Origin: Paenibacillus sp. JQZ6Y-1
Lineage (GTDB): Bacteria > Bacillota > Bacilli > Paenibacillales > Paenibacillaceae
Assembly: GCF_040719145.1 (NCBI RefSeq)
Contig: NZ_JBFDUZ010000001.1
Span: 3,038,001-3,102,000 of the forward strand
Length of the DNA stretch: 64,000 bases
Direction of reading: 5' to 3'
The position numbers were made by a program, and so were the translations under genes. Shown here piece after piece: positions 55,904 through 63,696 of the stretch. Positions within the stretch are counted from its first letter, which is position 1. Each line of letters opens with the position of its first letter. The notes below the pieces were generated by a model that ran no database searches, was not told the DNA's origin, and saw only the letters and a program-made list of their open reading frames with translations.

Positions 55904-56875
55904 TTACTTTTCGTTCGTCTTGCCTTGATCCAAGTCCTGAAGCATACGAATCTGGTTCAAGTGATTGAGGATATACAAATATTGCTCAGACTTTTTGCCA
56001 CCATTGTAGATCAGCTCGTCGATATTGCGGTTTTGTTTACTGGATAGATCGGCAATATTGGAAATGTTGCGAGCAATGTCGTTGATGCTTTTCAGTTGCG
56101 ACGATTTCACGATGCCCAACTGGCGATTCACTTCAGCTTCGGCTTGCATTACACTTTCAAAGCTTTCCGTCGAGCGCTGCATCGTGTCAGCTGCATTTTT
56201 AACGATATCTTTGCCTTTGTCGGATTGCTGATGGATCGATTCCATAATCTTGCTCATATCGCCCAACAGATCAAGAATATCGGTAGCGCTTTTTTTGGTA
56301 GTGTCGGACAATGTCTTGATCTCGCCTGCGACGACGGCAAAGCCTTTGCCTGCTTCGCCTGCGCGTGCCGCTTCAATCGAGGCGTTTAAGGACAGCAGAT
56401 TGGTCTGCGTCGCAATATTCGTGATCGCACTAGCAAACTGATTGATCTCCGCGTATTTCTTTTCAATCGCTGTAAATACGGATACGAAATTCTCAAAGAC
56501 TGCGGACACTTCGCCCATATTGTTTGCCGACGCACTTACTAGCTGCTGCGTATGCGTAATTGTCTGCTGCGATATATCAATGCTATTTCCTACCTCATTG
56601 ATAATGCTTTCGGTTTCGCGATCCAGCTCGTACAGTACATTTTCAATGCTTTTGATCTCAGTCGTTGTTTCGTTCAGTGAAGCCGCAGCTTGCTGGAAGC
56701 CATACGTAATATTGCCTTCCTCGTTTAGCAGCAGCTTGATATTTTTCTCTACCTCATCAGTCAGCATATACACATAAGGCAGTGTATCCGGTTTTACCTT
56801 TTCTAAGGCTTGCGGTGGCGTGATCGATTGAGATGTAGCTTCTATTGGTTTTACTTTAAATATGCTCTTGAGCAT
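55904..56875 (-). CDS. Soluble methyl-accepting chemotaxis-like signalling protein
   Basis: 323 residues from the ATG at 56875. There is no membrane segment and no HAMP; after a short polar N-terminus (about 1-45) the whole protein is a helical MCP signalling domain with the tip [36 protein letters not shown]. The ribosome site TAGGAGG overlaps the TAG stop of the upstream FIST gene, 10 bp away, so the two are translationally linked. The FIST protein is the obvious sensory partner. Whether it couples to CheA or works as a stand-alone signal protein cannot be told. Confidence 0.9.
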   Translation of the reverse strand: MLKSIFKVKPIEATSQSITPPQALEKVKPDTLPYVYMLTDEVEKNIKLLLNEEGNITYGFQQAAASLNETTTEIKSIENVLYELDRETESIINEVGNSIDISQQTITHTQQLVSASANNMGEVSAVFENFVSVFTAIEKKYAEINQFASAITNIATQTNLLSLNASIEAARAGEAGKGFAVVAGEIKTLSDTTKKSATDILDLLGDMSKIMESIHQQSDKGKDIVKNAADTMQRSTESFESVMQAEAEVNRQLGIVKSSQLKSINDIARNISNIADLSSKQNRNIDELIYNGGKKSEQYLYILNHLNQIRMLQDLDQGKTNEK

Positions 56876-56885
56876 GTGGTTCCTC

Positions 56886-57917
56886 CTATTCAAATGCCAA
56901 CAGCACCATCGTCTGATTGAAATGTTTATTGTGAATCTGTTCGCCATAGCTGATAAAGCCTGCTTGATTTTGGCAAACACTCAGCAGCTTATCGTCCAGA
57001 CGTTTCCACGTATTCTCGCTTTTGAATTTCAAACTACGCAAAATGCAGTGCAGTGAGAAAATAAAGCTTGGCTTAAATTGCAGCTGATCCAGCGTATCCT
57101 GAAAACACTCCTCAATATCTGACGGCTGTAGCACATCCATAAATGTATTCGGCGCTACCTGTGCATAAAAGGTAATCGAGCGATCTGGATTGACCTTCAT
57201 CGGCGACGTAATATACGTATCCTGCTTAATCACCTTGCCAAGCGGATAATTCATAAACGCTTGCTCTAGCTGATGTTCTGGAATGCCGAGCGCGTCAGCA
57301 TATGCCTCTGTTGCCGGACGATTGTTGAAGCTGTATACAATCCGTTTGAGCGGATCAGCATCGGTAACGAGCAGACGCTTTTTACTGGAGAAATACAGGT
57401 TCTCTTTGACCATCTGCGTACGCTTCGGATAGTCAAAATACATCGCGACCCCGTGTACTCGCTTGCCGCCCATATAGATCGCTGTTTCTTGAAACTTTAC
57501 ATAATCGCCGGAGCTACCACCAATAACGGTAAAATCGTCCTTAATAAAGAACAGTGTGGTCATCACGCTCTCTTCCTGTGCGGACAATCCATCATACAAA
57601 ATAAACATAAAGGCGTTGCGATTGTTACGCACCTTATTGTAGCCTGCCTGCAATTCGTTAATGCTCAGAATAGCAGGAGACTGAATTTCAATTGCTTGTG
57701 CCAATTGCGGTGGATACGCGAAGCCGCTAATAACCCCTTCGCGGAATCCCTCCGATGTATATTCACCTGCTGTGGAGCAAAGTACAGTATTCGCAGTAGC
57801 AACGGTGCTCAGTTCTTGAATCTTTTCTACACCAGCGAACAATACAATACCGCTCTCAGGATGAGCCTGTATATATTCCTTCGCCTGAATCGTACTTGTA
57901 AAATACAATGACTGCAT
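56886..57917 (-). CDS. FIST-domain sensory protein
   Basis: 343 residues. FIST_N (about 15-195) carries [27 protein letters not shown] and [25 protein letters not shown] (about 200-335) carries [24 protein letters not shown] and [16 protein letters not shown] domains bind small ligands, probably amino acids or similar, and are usually fused to or paired with signalling output domains. Here the output partner is the soluble chemoreceptor-like protein encoded next. The ATG at 57917 is preceded by AAGGGGAG. Confidence 0.92.
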   Translation of the reverse strand: MQSLYFTSTIQAKEYIQAHPESGIVLFAGVEKIQELSTVATANTVLCSTAGEYTSEGFREGVISGFAYPPQLAQAIEIQSPAILSINELQAGYNKVRNNRNAFMFILYDGLSAQEESVMTTLFFIKDDFTVIGGSSGDYVKFQETAIYMGGKRVHGVAMYFDYPKRTQMVKENLYFSSKKRLLVTDADPLKRIVYSFNNRPATEAYADALGIPEHQLEQAFMNYPLGKVIKQDTYITSPMKVNPDRSITFYAQVAPNTFMDVLQPSDIEECFQDTLDQLQFKPSFIFSLHCILRSLKFKSENTWKRLDDKLLSVCQNQAGFISYGEQIHNKHFNQTMVLLAFE

Positions 57918-58288
57918 GGGTTTCTCCCCTTGTTATACTCATAATATGGTCATGCCTATTCATCTGCTAACCCTTTATCCTATATTCATTTAATCTCTCT
58001 CAATAAAGTAATTAAGTGAACGGAATATAAAAGATATGTGATTTAATCATCGGCTTTTCTCCTAGTAAATGTTAGATGTAGAACATATTTATTCGACTTT
58101 TTTCGCCAATATATTACATTTATACTTTTAATCCCATGTACATCGTCCGCACTACCCACCATCCAGACCCTAAGGAACGCCATAGATCTTCCACGCATCT
58201 CTGCCTATCCTCACTCTCTCCCTATTCTTATATCCACTGCAATATTGTCTGATATGCCGTATTTTGCAAGCCTGATACAATAAGACTC

Positions 58289-58423
58289 ATGAGAGCATTG
58301 CATCAATCGGCAGTCTACATAGTGAATGTGTTCGATTTCGTGGATGAGGTATGGCAGCTGCATGAAGATCCATTTGCATATACTCCCTGTGGCGAGCTTA
58401 CTCCTGCCATACGTATGCTATAA
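58289..58423 (+). CDS. Doubtful 44-residue ORF
   Basis: An uninterrupted ATG-to-TAA frame encoding an acidic peptide (contains NVFDFVDEVWQLHEDPF). There is no clear ribosome binding site and no family; it may be a remnant of a larger gene. Confidence 0.15.
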   Translation: MRALHQSAVYIVNVFDFVDEVWQLHEDPFAYTPCGELTPAIRML

Positions 58424-58455
58424 ATCGAAACCTAGACCCTTTTGCCGCATCTTTT

Positions 58456-58469
58456 TGTAATCGCTTTCA
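58456..58469 (+). promoter_or_regulatory. Catabolite-responsive element (cre) for CcpA
   Basis: TGTAATCGCTTTCA matches the 14-bp cre consensus TGWAARCGYTWWCW at 13 of 14 positions. It lies 27 bp upstream of the GTG start of the GH43 gene, a position where CcpA would block transcription. Confidence 0.6.
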
Positions 58470-58495
58470 AATAAAAGCTAGAGGGTGGATGTACA

Positions 58496-59992
58496 GTGAA
58501 ATTGTTAACCGCAAACCGTAACATGACGAAAACGCTTCGCCGTTTCAGCACCTTGCTTGCCCTAACGCTGCTGCTACAAACATTGGGCAGTCTGCTCATT
58601 CCCGCACAGGAGGTATCCGCAGCACCCGTGACCATTACCAACGGCATTCAATTTAAATATACGAATGGCGATATTGTGCATGCGCATGGCGGCGGTATGA
58701 TCAAAGTCAGCGGCTACTACTACTGGTTCGGTGAGAATCGCAACACCAACGGCACATTCAAAGCCGTATCCGTCTACCGCTCCGCCGATCTAAAAAATTG
58801 GGAATTCCGCAACAATGTACTGACCAGCAGCTCGGCATCTGAACTGAATGTATCCAATATCGAGCGTCCCAAAGTCATCTATAACAGTTCCACCAAAAAG
58901 TACGTACTGTGGATGCACAAGGAAAATGGTTCCGATTACGGGGAAGCCCGTGTGGCAGTAGCTACATCGGATACCGTTGACGGCAATTACGCCTACCAAG
59001 GCAGCTTCCGTCCTCTTGGCTATGATTCCCGTGATATGACTGTTTACAATGATAATGGCACTGCTTACCTGATCTCCGCGACCAAAGTGAACGCCGATCT
59101 GAATATCTACAAGCTGACTCCCGACTTCCTAGGCGTCGATTCGCTCGTGACTACCCTGTGGCCAGGACAATATCGTGAAGCCCCTGCCATGTTTAAAAAA
59201 GATGGCGTCTACTTCCTGATCACCTCCGGCGCAACTGGCTGGAACCCGAATCAGGCAAAATACGCAACCGCCAGCAGCATTACTGGCACATGGAGCGGCT
59301 TGAGTAACTTTGCCGATAATACCACCTACGGCTCCCAATCCGCCTATGTTGTACCAGTAGAAGGATCACAAACCACCTCGTATCTGTATATGGGCGACCG
59401 CTGGGCAGGCGCATGGAGCGGCCCTGTTCAGGATTCCAAATACGTCTGGCTGCCGCTTAGCTTCCCAAGTGCCACTAGTCTGGCAATGAACTGGTACGGC
59501 AGCATTACTGTCGATACTGCGACTGGAACCATTACTGGCAACAACATCACCGATAGCTGGGATGCCAACGCCTCCTACCAGATCATCAGCCGTAAAAGCA
59601 ATAAACTACTCGGCGTCATCGGCGACGCAACCGCCAACGGCACCGACCTCGAACAACGCGCCAGCGGCGGAGCAGCTAGCCAACAATGGCAAATCACCGA
59701 TGCAGGCGGCGGCTACTACAAACTCATCAACCGCACCACTGGCAAACTGATCGGTGTGGAGAGCGGCAACACCGCCGACGGCACAGTGATTGAGCAATGG
59801 ACGGACGGCGGTTGGTCAAGCCAACAATGGCAACTGGTTAGCGTCGGCGGAGGATATTACAAACTCAAAAATCGCGCAACTGGCAAACTGATCGACATTT
59901 CCGACCAATCCACCGCAGATGGAGCAAAAGCGATCCAGTGGACGGATAATGGTGGGACGAATCAGCATTTTCAAATTGTGAAGGTGAATTGA
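58496..59992 (+). CDS. Secreted GH43-type glycosidase with C-terminal ricin-type lectin domain
   Basis: 498 residues. A signal peptide (about 1-43, LLALTLLLQTLGSLLIPAQEVSAA), a five-bladed GH43-like catalytic region (about 45-345; NGDIVHAHGGGMIKVSGYYYWFGENR, NIERPKVIYNSSTKKYVLWMH, DSRDMTVYNDNGTAYLIS, GQYREAPAMFKKDGVYFLITS) and a RICIN/CBM13-like domain (about 355-498) with three repeats of the GTxIEQW...SQQWQ type. The N-terminal HAHGGG pattern is that of GH43 subfamily 24 (exo-beta-1,3-galactanases), so arabinogalactan side chains are the likely substrate. The start is GTG at 58496 after GAGGGTGG. Catabolite control is likely through the cre site. Confidence 0.88.
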   Translation: MKLLTANRNMTKTLRRFSTLLALTLLLQTLGSLLIPAQEVSAAPVTITNGIQFKYTNGDIVHAHGGGMIKVSGYYYWFGENRNTNGTFKAVSVYRSADLKNWEFRNNVLTSSSASELNVSNIERPKVIYNSSTKKYVLWMHKENGSDYGEARVAVATSDTVDGNYAYQGSFRPLGYDSRDMTVYNDNGTAYLISATKVNADLNIYKLTPDFLGVDSLVTTLWPGQYREAPAMFKKDGVYFLITSGATGWNPNQAKYATASSITGTWSGLSNFADNTTYGSQSAYVVPVEGSQTTSYLYMGDRWAGAWSGPVQDSKYVWLPLSFPSATSLAMNWYGSITVDTATGTITGNNITDSWDANASYQIISRKSNKLLGVIGDATANGTDLEQRASGGAASQQWQITDAGGGYYKLINRTTGKLIGVESGNTADGTVIEQWTDGGWSSQQWQLVSVGGGYYKLKNRATGKLIDISDQSTADGAKAIQWTDNGGTNQHFQIVKVN

Positions 59993-60054
59993 GCAGAATA
60001 CGTGAAGATCTCAGGTTTCATGAAATGAGCAGATAGCATGTAATCCGAATAAAG

Positions 60055-60102
60055 AAACCCAAAGCCCTATTGCTAGAGAAACTAGCAGGGCTTTGGGTTT
60101 TT
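60055..60102 (+). terminator. Intrinsic terminator after the GH43 gene
   Basis: AAACCCAAAGCCC (60055-60067) pairs with GGGCTTTGGGTTT (60088-60100), with an additional inner TGCTAG/CTAGCA stem, followed by a T-run; probably also used by the convergent regulator. Confidence 0.85.
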
Positions 60103-60183
60103 ATCTAGTGCAGTACTGCTTGGTGAATAGATAAAGTAATTAACATGAGATTCGTGAAAGGATATTCTAGTTGTATTTCGTGT

Positions 60184-61542
60184 CTAGCTATGATCATTTT
60201 TCTGATTGCGTTCCATAAGTAGTGACCACTCTTTTAGGATATTCATTAGTTCGGGATATTCGTTGAACTCGCTTTTTTTATTAAATTGATTCGCAACAGC
60301 AAGGCACTTTGAAAGATACTTTATTCCTTCGCCATAATTTGCATAACGAAAATGATAGATCGCTAATTGACGATACAATTTTTCTAAACGATCCAAACTG
60401 TAAATCATTTCGTAATAACTATCTTCAATATTAGAAGCTTCGATATAGTCTAATTTTTCTACTACCCAATCATAATAATCATTCAAAAATAAATCATGTT
60501 TATTAGCAGACAAAATAATTGTAATTAAGCCAGGTAGGATTTCGTCTGGATGTTGTTCAAGAAACTCGATGTATTCCGATAATTTTTCAAAATCCCCCAT
60601 CAAAATAAGCAAATTCAATTCATTAGCAATCGCAAAATTACGAAACTTTTGAAGTTCCATTTTGCCTAACTCATCAAGATCTTCAAACCAGCTCAAATCT
60701 TTGTAAGACTCTATTTTTTTATATGCTTCCTCGTATTTCCCTTGTGCTTCTAATGTAGAAGCTACCATAAGATAACTCTGTGCATAATAAACCAATAGAT
60801 GCCTTTTTGTAGAGAAAGTCATTTTCCCATTTTTATCTTTTTGCAAATGAAGCTTTCGTTTATATACGTTTTTCGATACTATATTCATTTCCTTACTCAA
60901 TTCTAAAACTTTATCCCAATGGTGATGACGAAAATAGATATTGATTAGTTTTAAGAGCGCATCCAACCTATAATTAGCATCCAACTCACCATAATAAGTT
61001 CCAAATTCAATAGCAGCATGCAGATCCTTCTCAAAATCATTATTACTCGACTCAATATAAAATATTCGATATCGACTTAATATAGTATGTTCACTGTAAT
61101 TATACTTTTCAAACTTAATTACATATTTATAACATAACAATAGTTCTTCTCGATACCCTTCTTCAAACCAATTTTCCGTAAAGACAAATAATTTTGATAA
61201 ATTAATATTACTTTCCATCAGTAGATCCAATATATGCTTTAATTGCTTTTGAAACTGCGGCTGTAGGCAACGATAAACAAGCGGCTTTAATTTTTTCCAA
61301 TGAGGATTAAAATCGCGAAAATATTCTTCGATATATAGGTCATAGTAGTAACCCGGACTAAGCTTTAACCCTTCAGTTATTTTATCTAATTGTTCAATCG
61401 AAGGTAGCTTTAAGGAATTGGTATTAAATATGGAACTTAGTGTTCCTCTATTTATATTAGTCAACTGACTCAGTTGATTAAAATTGATAGCTGACCTCTT
61501 CATCTCATCTTCTATTATGGTATGTAACTGGTTTGCTCTCAT
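60184..61542 (-). CDS. HTH-TPR regulator B (RRNPP-like, AimR/AloR type; no cognate peptide seen)
   Basis: 452 residues. An N-terminal XRE-like HTH (about 5-62: FNQLSQLTNINRGTLSSIFN, then LPSIEQLDKITEGL) is followed by all-helical TPR-type repeats to the C-terminus. It is a close paralogue of the regulator at 61714: shared stretches include NRGTLS, YRCLQ, YKDLSWF, IANELNL and LPGL-x-TI. The gene is clearly AT-rich (17 of 60 bases G+C at 60841-60900). GAGG stands 10 bases ahead of the ATG at 61542 (a TTG at 61545 is the alternative start). Downstream there is no short ORF with a signal peptide, unlike its paralogue, so it may respond to the neighbouring peptide or be an orphan receptor. Confidence 0.82.
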   Translation of the reverse strand: MRANQLHTIIEDEMKRSAINFNQLSQLTNINRGTLSSIFNTNSLKLPSIEQLDKITEGLKLSPGYYYDLYIEEYFRDFNPHWKKLKPLVYRCLQPQFQKQLKHILDLLMESNINLSKLFVFTENWFEEGYREELLLCYKYVIKFEKYNYSEHTILSRYRIFYIESSNNDFEKDLHAAIEFGTYYGELDANYRLDALLKLINIYFRHHHWDKVLELSKEMNIVSKNVYKRKLHLQKDKNGKMTFSTKRHLLVYYAQSYLMVASTLEAQGKYEEAYKKIESYKDLSWFEDLDELGKMELQKFRNFAIANELNLLILMGDFEKLSEYIEFLEQHPDEILPGLITIILSANKHDLFLNDYYDWVVEKLDYIEASNIEDSYYEMIYSLDRLEKLYRQLAIYHFRYANYGEGIKYLSKCLAVANQFNKKSEFNEYPELMNILKEWSLLMERNQKNDHS

Positions 61543-61590
61543 CAACTGTATACCTCGTATTAAAATTTTTGCTTGTTACACGATATAGAA

Positions 61591-61625
61591 AAATAAAGCG
61601 CCTATTATATATAGGCGCTTTATTT
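61591..61625 (-). terminator. Intrinsic terminator after the peptide gene
   Basis: A perfect 15-bp stem AAATAAAGCGCCTAT (61591-61605) / ATAGGCGCTTTATTT (61611-61625) with a 5-base loop, then TTATTTTTC on the minus strand. It separates the receptor A/peptide unit from regulator B. Confidence 0.85.
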
Positions 61626-61637
61626 AAAACCAATTTT

Positions 61638-61772
61638 TTACGTTCCTTGTCCATGCCCTAATGTACTAGCAGTATAAAATACAGGATTACTTGAAATGAA
61701 AGGAGGAGCACTGCTAAGTATCGTTATTGTGATTAACATTAGGGATAAAATGGGTAGGAATGATTTCTTCAT
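61638..61772 (-). CDS. Candidate pheromone pre-pro-peptide of the HTH-TPR receptor (Alo/AimP-like)
   Basis: A 44-codon ORF that starts inside the 3' end of regulator A (59-base overlap, different frame) and ends 13 bases before the terminator. The product begins MKKSFLPILSLMLITITILS, a textbook signal peptide (Lys-Lys followed by a long hydrophobic core), continues with SSAPPFISS, and ends YTASTLGHGQGT. RRNPP pheromones (Phr, AimP, Alo) are made as secreted precursors of this size, encoded at the 3' end of the receptor gene, with the mature 5-7-residue peptide at the C-terminus. AAAGGAATG lies about 11 bases upstream of the ATG. The likely mature peptide is GHGQGT; the exact cleavage point is an inference. 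Confidence 0.75.
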   Translation of the reverse strand: MKKSFLPILSLMLITITILSSAPPFISSNPVFYTASTLGHGQGT

Positions 61773-63147
61773 TTGCTAACATTCCTTTCACTATAAGATC
61801 ATATCTCTCATGTTGTTTAGAGTCCAACAAAGATCGAAGAAAATGAAGAAGCGCTAATCCATTGATTACATGTTTATGCTTCCTGATCGTCTGTGATATT
61901 TCTAAGCTAATAATAATATTATTTATTGCTTTCGTATAGTCGTTTTTTTCCAAAAAATATATTCCTAAATGAAAACAAAGATCTGTATAATGATCCAGAT
62001 CAAAATTTTTATCATAATAGCTCTCTGAGAACAATTTATTAGATTCAAAATTGAGAAGTTCCTTTTCAAAAAATGTCAGAATATGATCTATTTCAAAATT
62101 ATGCTTATTAGCTGAAGTGACGATTGTTAGTAAGCCAGGTAGTAGTTCCATTTTATTTTTTGATAAGAAATCAACATAGTTGTCCAATTGAGAAATATCA
62201 CCAGTCAATATTGCTAAATTTAATTCGTTAGCTATTGAGAATTCTTTGAATTTTTTAACTTCTTTTATACCAATTTCATTTAAATCTTGAAACCATGACA
62301 AATCCTTATAACCTTCTATATAAGTCAATGCTTCTTGATAACGTTGTTGTTCTTCCAATGCATTACCTTTAAGTAAAAACCCATGTCCATAATAAACAAC
62401 CAAGTGTCGCTCCATTTTTATACCACGTTCGCCATCTTTATTCTCATCCATATGAATCCGATTCTCGTATGCCGCCGTTGCTAATTCCCGCAATTCATCC
62501 GCGAAGAATTCTACTTTTTCCCACATATGCTGATTGTAGTAAATATTCGCCAACTTCAACAAACCATCCAATCGAAACCCAATTGGCAATTCATTCCGAT
62601 ACGGTTCAAAGGCGATAGCAGCGCGTAGATTGTTTTCAAAATTCTCGCTCTGGCTCAGGCGGAAAATGCGATAATGGCTCACTGCAAGGCGTTCTGCATG
62701 ACGATAGCGCTCATGAATGATCACACACTGATACAGTGGTAGAAGCTGTTCGCGATAGCCTTCTTCATACCACTCTTCAGCCGCGTCAAAAATAGCGCCT
62801 GTCTGGTTGGAGTCCTCCAGCACGCGATCAAGCACCTGCTGGATCATATGATCTTTGCCTAGTTGCAGGCAGCGATACAGAAAGTTTTTGAGCCTTCTCC
62901 AATGCGGGACTTCCCGGTCAAAGCATTCCTTCAAATACAGTTCATACAGCCAGCCCTGCTCATAGCCGAGCGCTTCTGCTATTTTGTCCATTTGCGGGAT
63001 GGAGGGCATTTTGGATGGATTGCCGTTCAGGATCAGGCTCAGGGTGCCACGGTTCATACCGGAAATCTGGCTGAACTGGCTCAGATTATATCCTTTGCTC
63101 TGAATTTCCTGTTCCACAATGGAACGAATGCTAAGGCTTTTGGGCAT
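61714..63147 (-). CDS. HTH-TPR regulator A (RRNPP-like, AimR/AloR type)
   Basis: 477 residues. An N-terminal XRE-like HTH (about 6-64: YNLSQFSQISGMNRGTLSLIL, then KMPSIPQMDKIAEAL) precedes helical TPR-type repeats (for example EEWYEEGYREQLLPLYQCV and LVVYYGHGFLLKGNALEEQQRYQEALTYIEGY). Size, domain order and location beside a secreted-peptide gene match RRNPP quorum-sensing receptors such as AimR of phages and AloR of Paenibacillus. AGGAGAG precedes the ATG. A promoter candidate lies at 63318-63346. Base composition changes inside the gene: the 5' part is near 50% G+C (32/60 at 62641-62700), the 3' part near 33% (20/60 at 62101-62160), suggesting recombination between receptor modules. Confidence 0.85.
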   Translation of the reverse strand: MPKSLSIRSIVEQEIQSKGYNLSQFSQISGMNRGTLSLILNGNPSKMPSIPQMDKIAEALGYEQGWLYELYLKECFDREVPHWRRLKNFLYRCLQLGKDHMIQQVLDRVLEDSNQTGAIFDAAEEWYEEGYREQLLPLYQCVIIHERYRHAERLAVSHYRIFRLSQSENFENNLRAAIAFEPYRNELPIGFRLDGLLKLANIYYNQHMWEKVEFFADELRELATAAYENRIHMDENKDGERGIKMERHLVVYYGHGFLLKGNALEEQQRYQEALTYIEGYKDLSWFQDLNEIGIKEVKKFKEFSIANELNLAILTGDISQLDNYVDFLSKNKMELLPGLLTIVTSANKHNFEIDHILTFFEKELLNFESNKLFSESYYDKNFDLDHYTDLCFHLGIYFLEKNDYTKAINNIIISLEISQTIRKHKHVINGLALLHFLRSLLDSKQHERYDLIVKGMLANEEIIPTHFIPNVNHNNDT

Positions 63148-63519
63148 GACGTAATCTCTCCTAACTTAGCCGGATACACTTGGACCGGTTGTCTTGACAT
63201 GCTGCAATGAAGAACACGCTAACTACTCACTGCATATGTATACGTTCTATGATGATCTAAATCTATACTAATAAGAAAACCATCCTATAGATGGCTAAAA
63301 AGTTCCATACTTAATTAATATAACACTATTTTTGAGAATCATTCAAAGAAAAGTAATGTCATCTTATGATAACGATTCTGTAACTTCATAAATCCGCTTA
63401 CAATTACACCTCTATCCGCTTTATGATTTCCCATAAACCGGTACATTTTCTTACGATTTCTTCTATTTTAAATCATGTTGTCTTTAATGATGATTCCTAA
63501 TGTAAGGCAACATGCTGTA
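63148..63519. other. Intergenic region upstream of regulator A
   Basis: 372 AT-rich bp with the candidate promoter of regulator A (63318-63346). No other supported element. Confidence 0.4.
63318..63346 (-). promoter_or_regulatory. Candidate promoter of regulator A
   Basis: On the minus strand TTGAAT (63346-63341), 17-bp spacer, TTATAT (63323-63318), about 170 bp upstream of the start codon. Confidence 0.4.
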
Positions 63520-63696
63520 CTAAAGCTGCTGCATAGCATTATACGTTACACGATATTGGTTGTATTCGTTCAGTGTTTGATCCAGTTGCTGCGACTTTAC
63601 GAGTACTCGAAGATCTGAAAAACCAAATTGCTCCACCAAATTATGCAATTCTTGACGTTCTTGTTCAATGCGCTGCAAACAGCCGATCATATCCAC
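63520..63696 (-). CDS. Spo0E-family aspartyl-phosphate phosphatase
   Basis: 58 residues, the usual size. The family signature is plain: LHNLVEQFGFSDLRVLVKSQQLDQTLNEYNQ, two helices with the catalytic S-Q-x-L-D motif (here SQQLD). Such proteins dephosphorylate Spo0A~P and so delay sporulation. The likely start is GTG at 63696, 7 bases after AAGGAAGG; the GTG at 63702 is too close to that site, and an ATG at 63690 is also possible. It lies 370 bp upstream of the HTH-TPR receptor on the same strand, a suggestive position for a cell-density-controlled sporulation module. Confidence 0.85.
   Translation of the reverse strand: MDMIGCLQRIEQERQELHNLVEQFGFSDLRVLVKSQQLDQTLNEYNQYRVTYNAMQQL

Larger units (their letters stand above)
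57918..58495. other. Long intergenic region upstream of the GH43 gene
   Basis: 578 bp, AT-rich. It contains a doubtful 44-codon ORF (58289-58423) and a cre site (58456-58469). I see nothing else I can support. Confidence 0.5.

Noticed and set aside
60105..60197. 30-codon minus-strand ORF overlapping the end of regulator B, as a second pheromone gene
   Set aside because: Its product starts MIIARHEIQLEYPF, without a basic-hydrophobic signal peptide, and has no ribosome site; it also runs into the terminator.
61697..61780. Plus-strand 27-codon hydrophobic ORF (starts MKGGALLSIV) antisense to the receptor end
   Set aside because: It lies exactly antisense to the better-supported peptide gene and has no clear ribosome site; its hydrophobicity mirrors the hydrophobic codons on the other strand.
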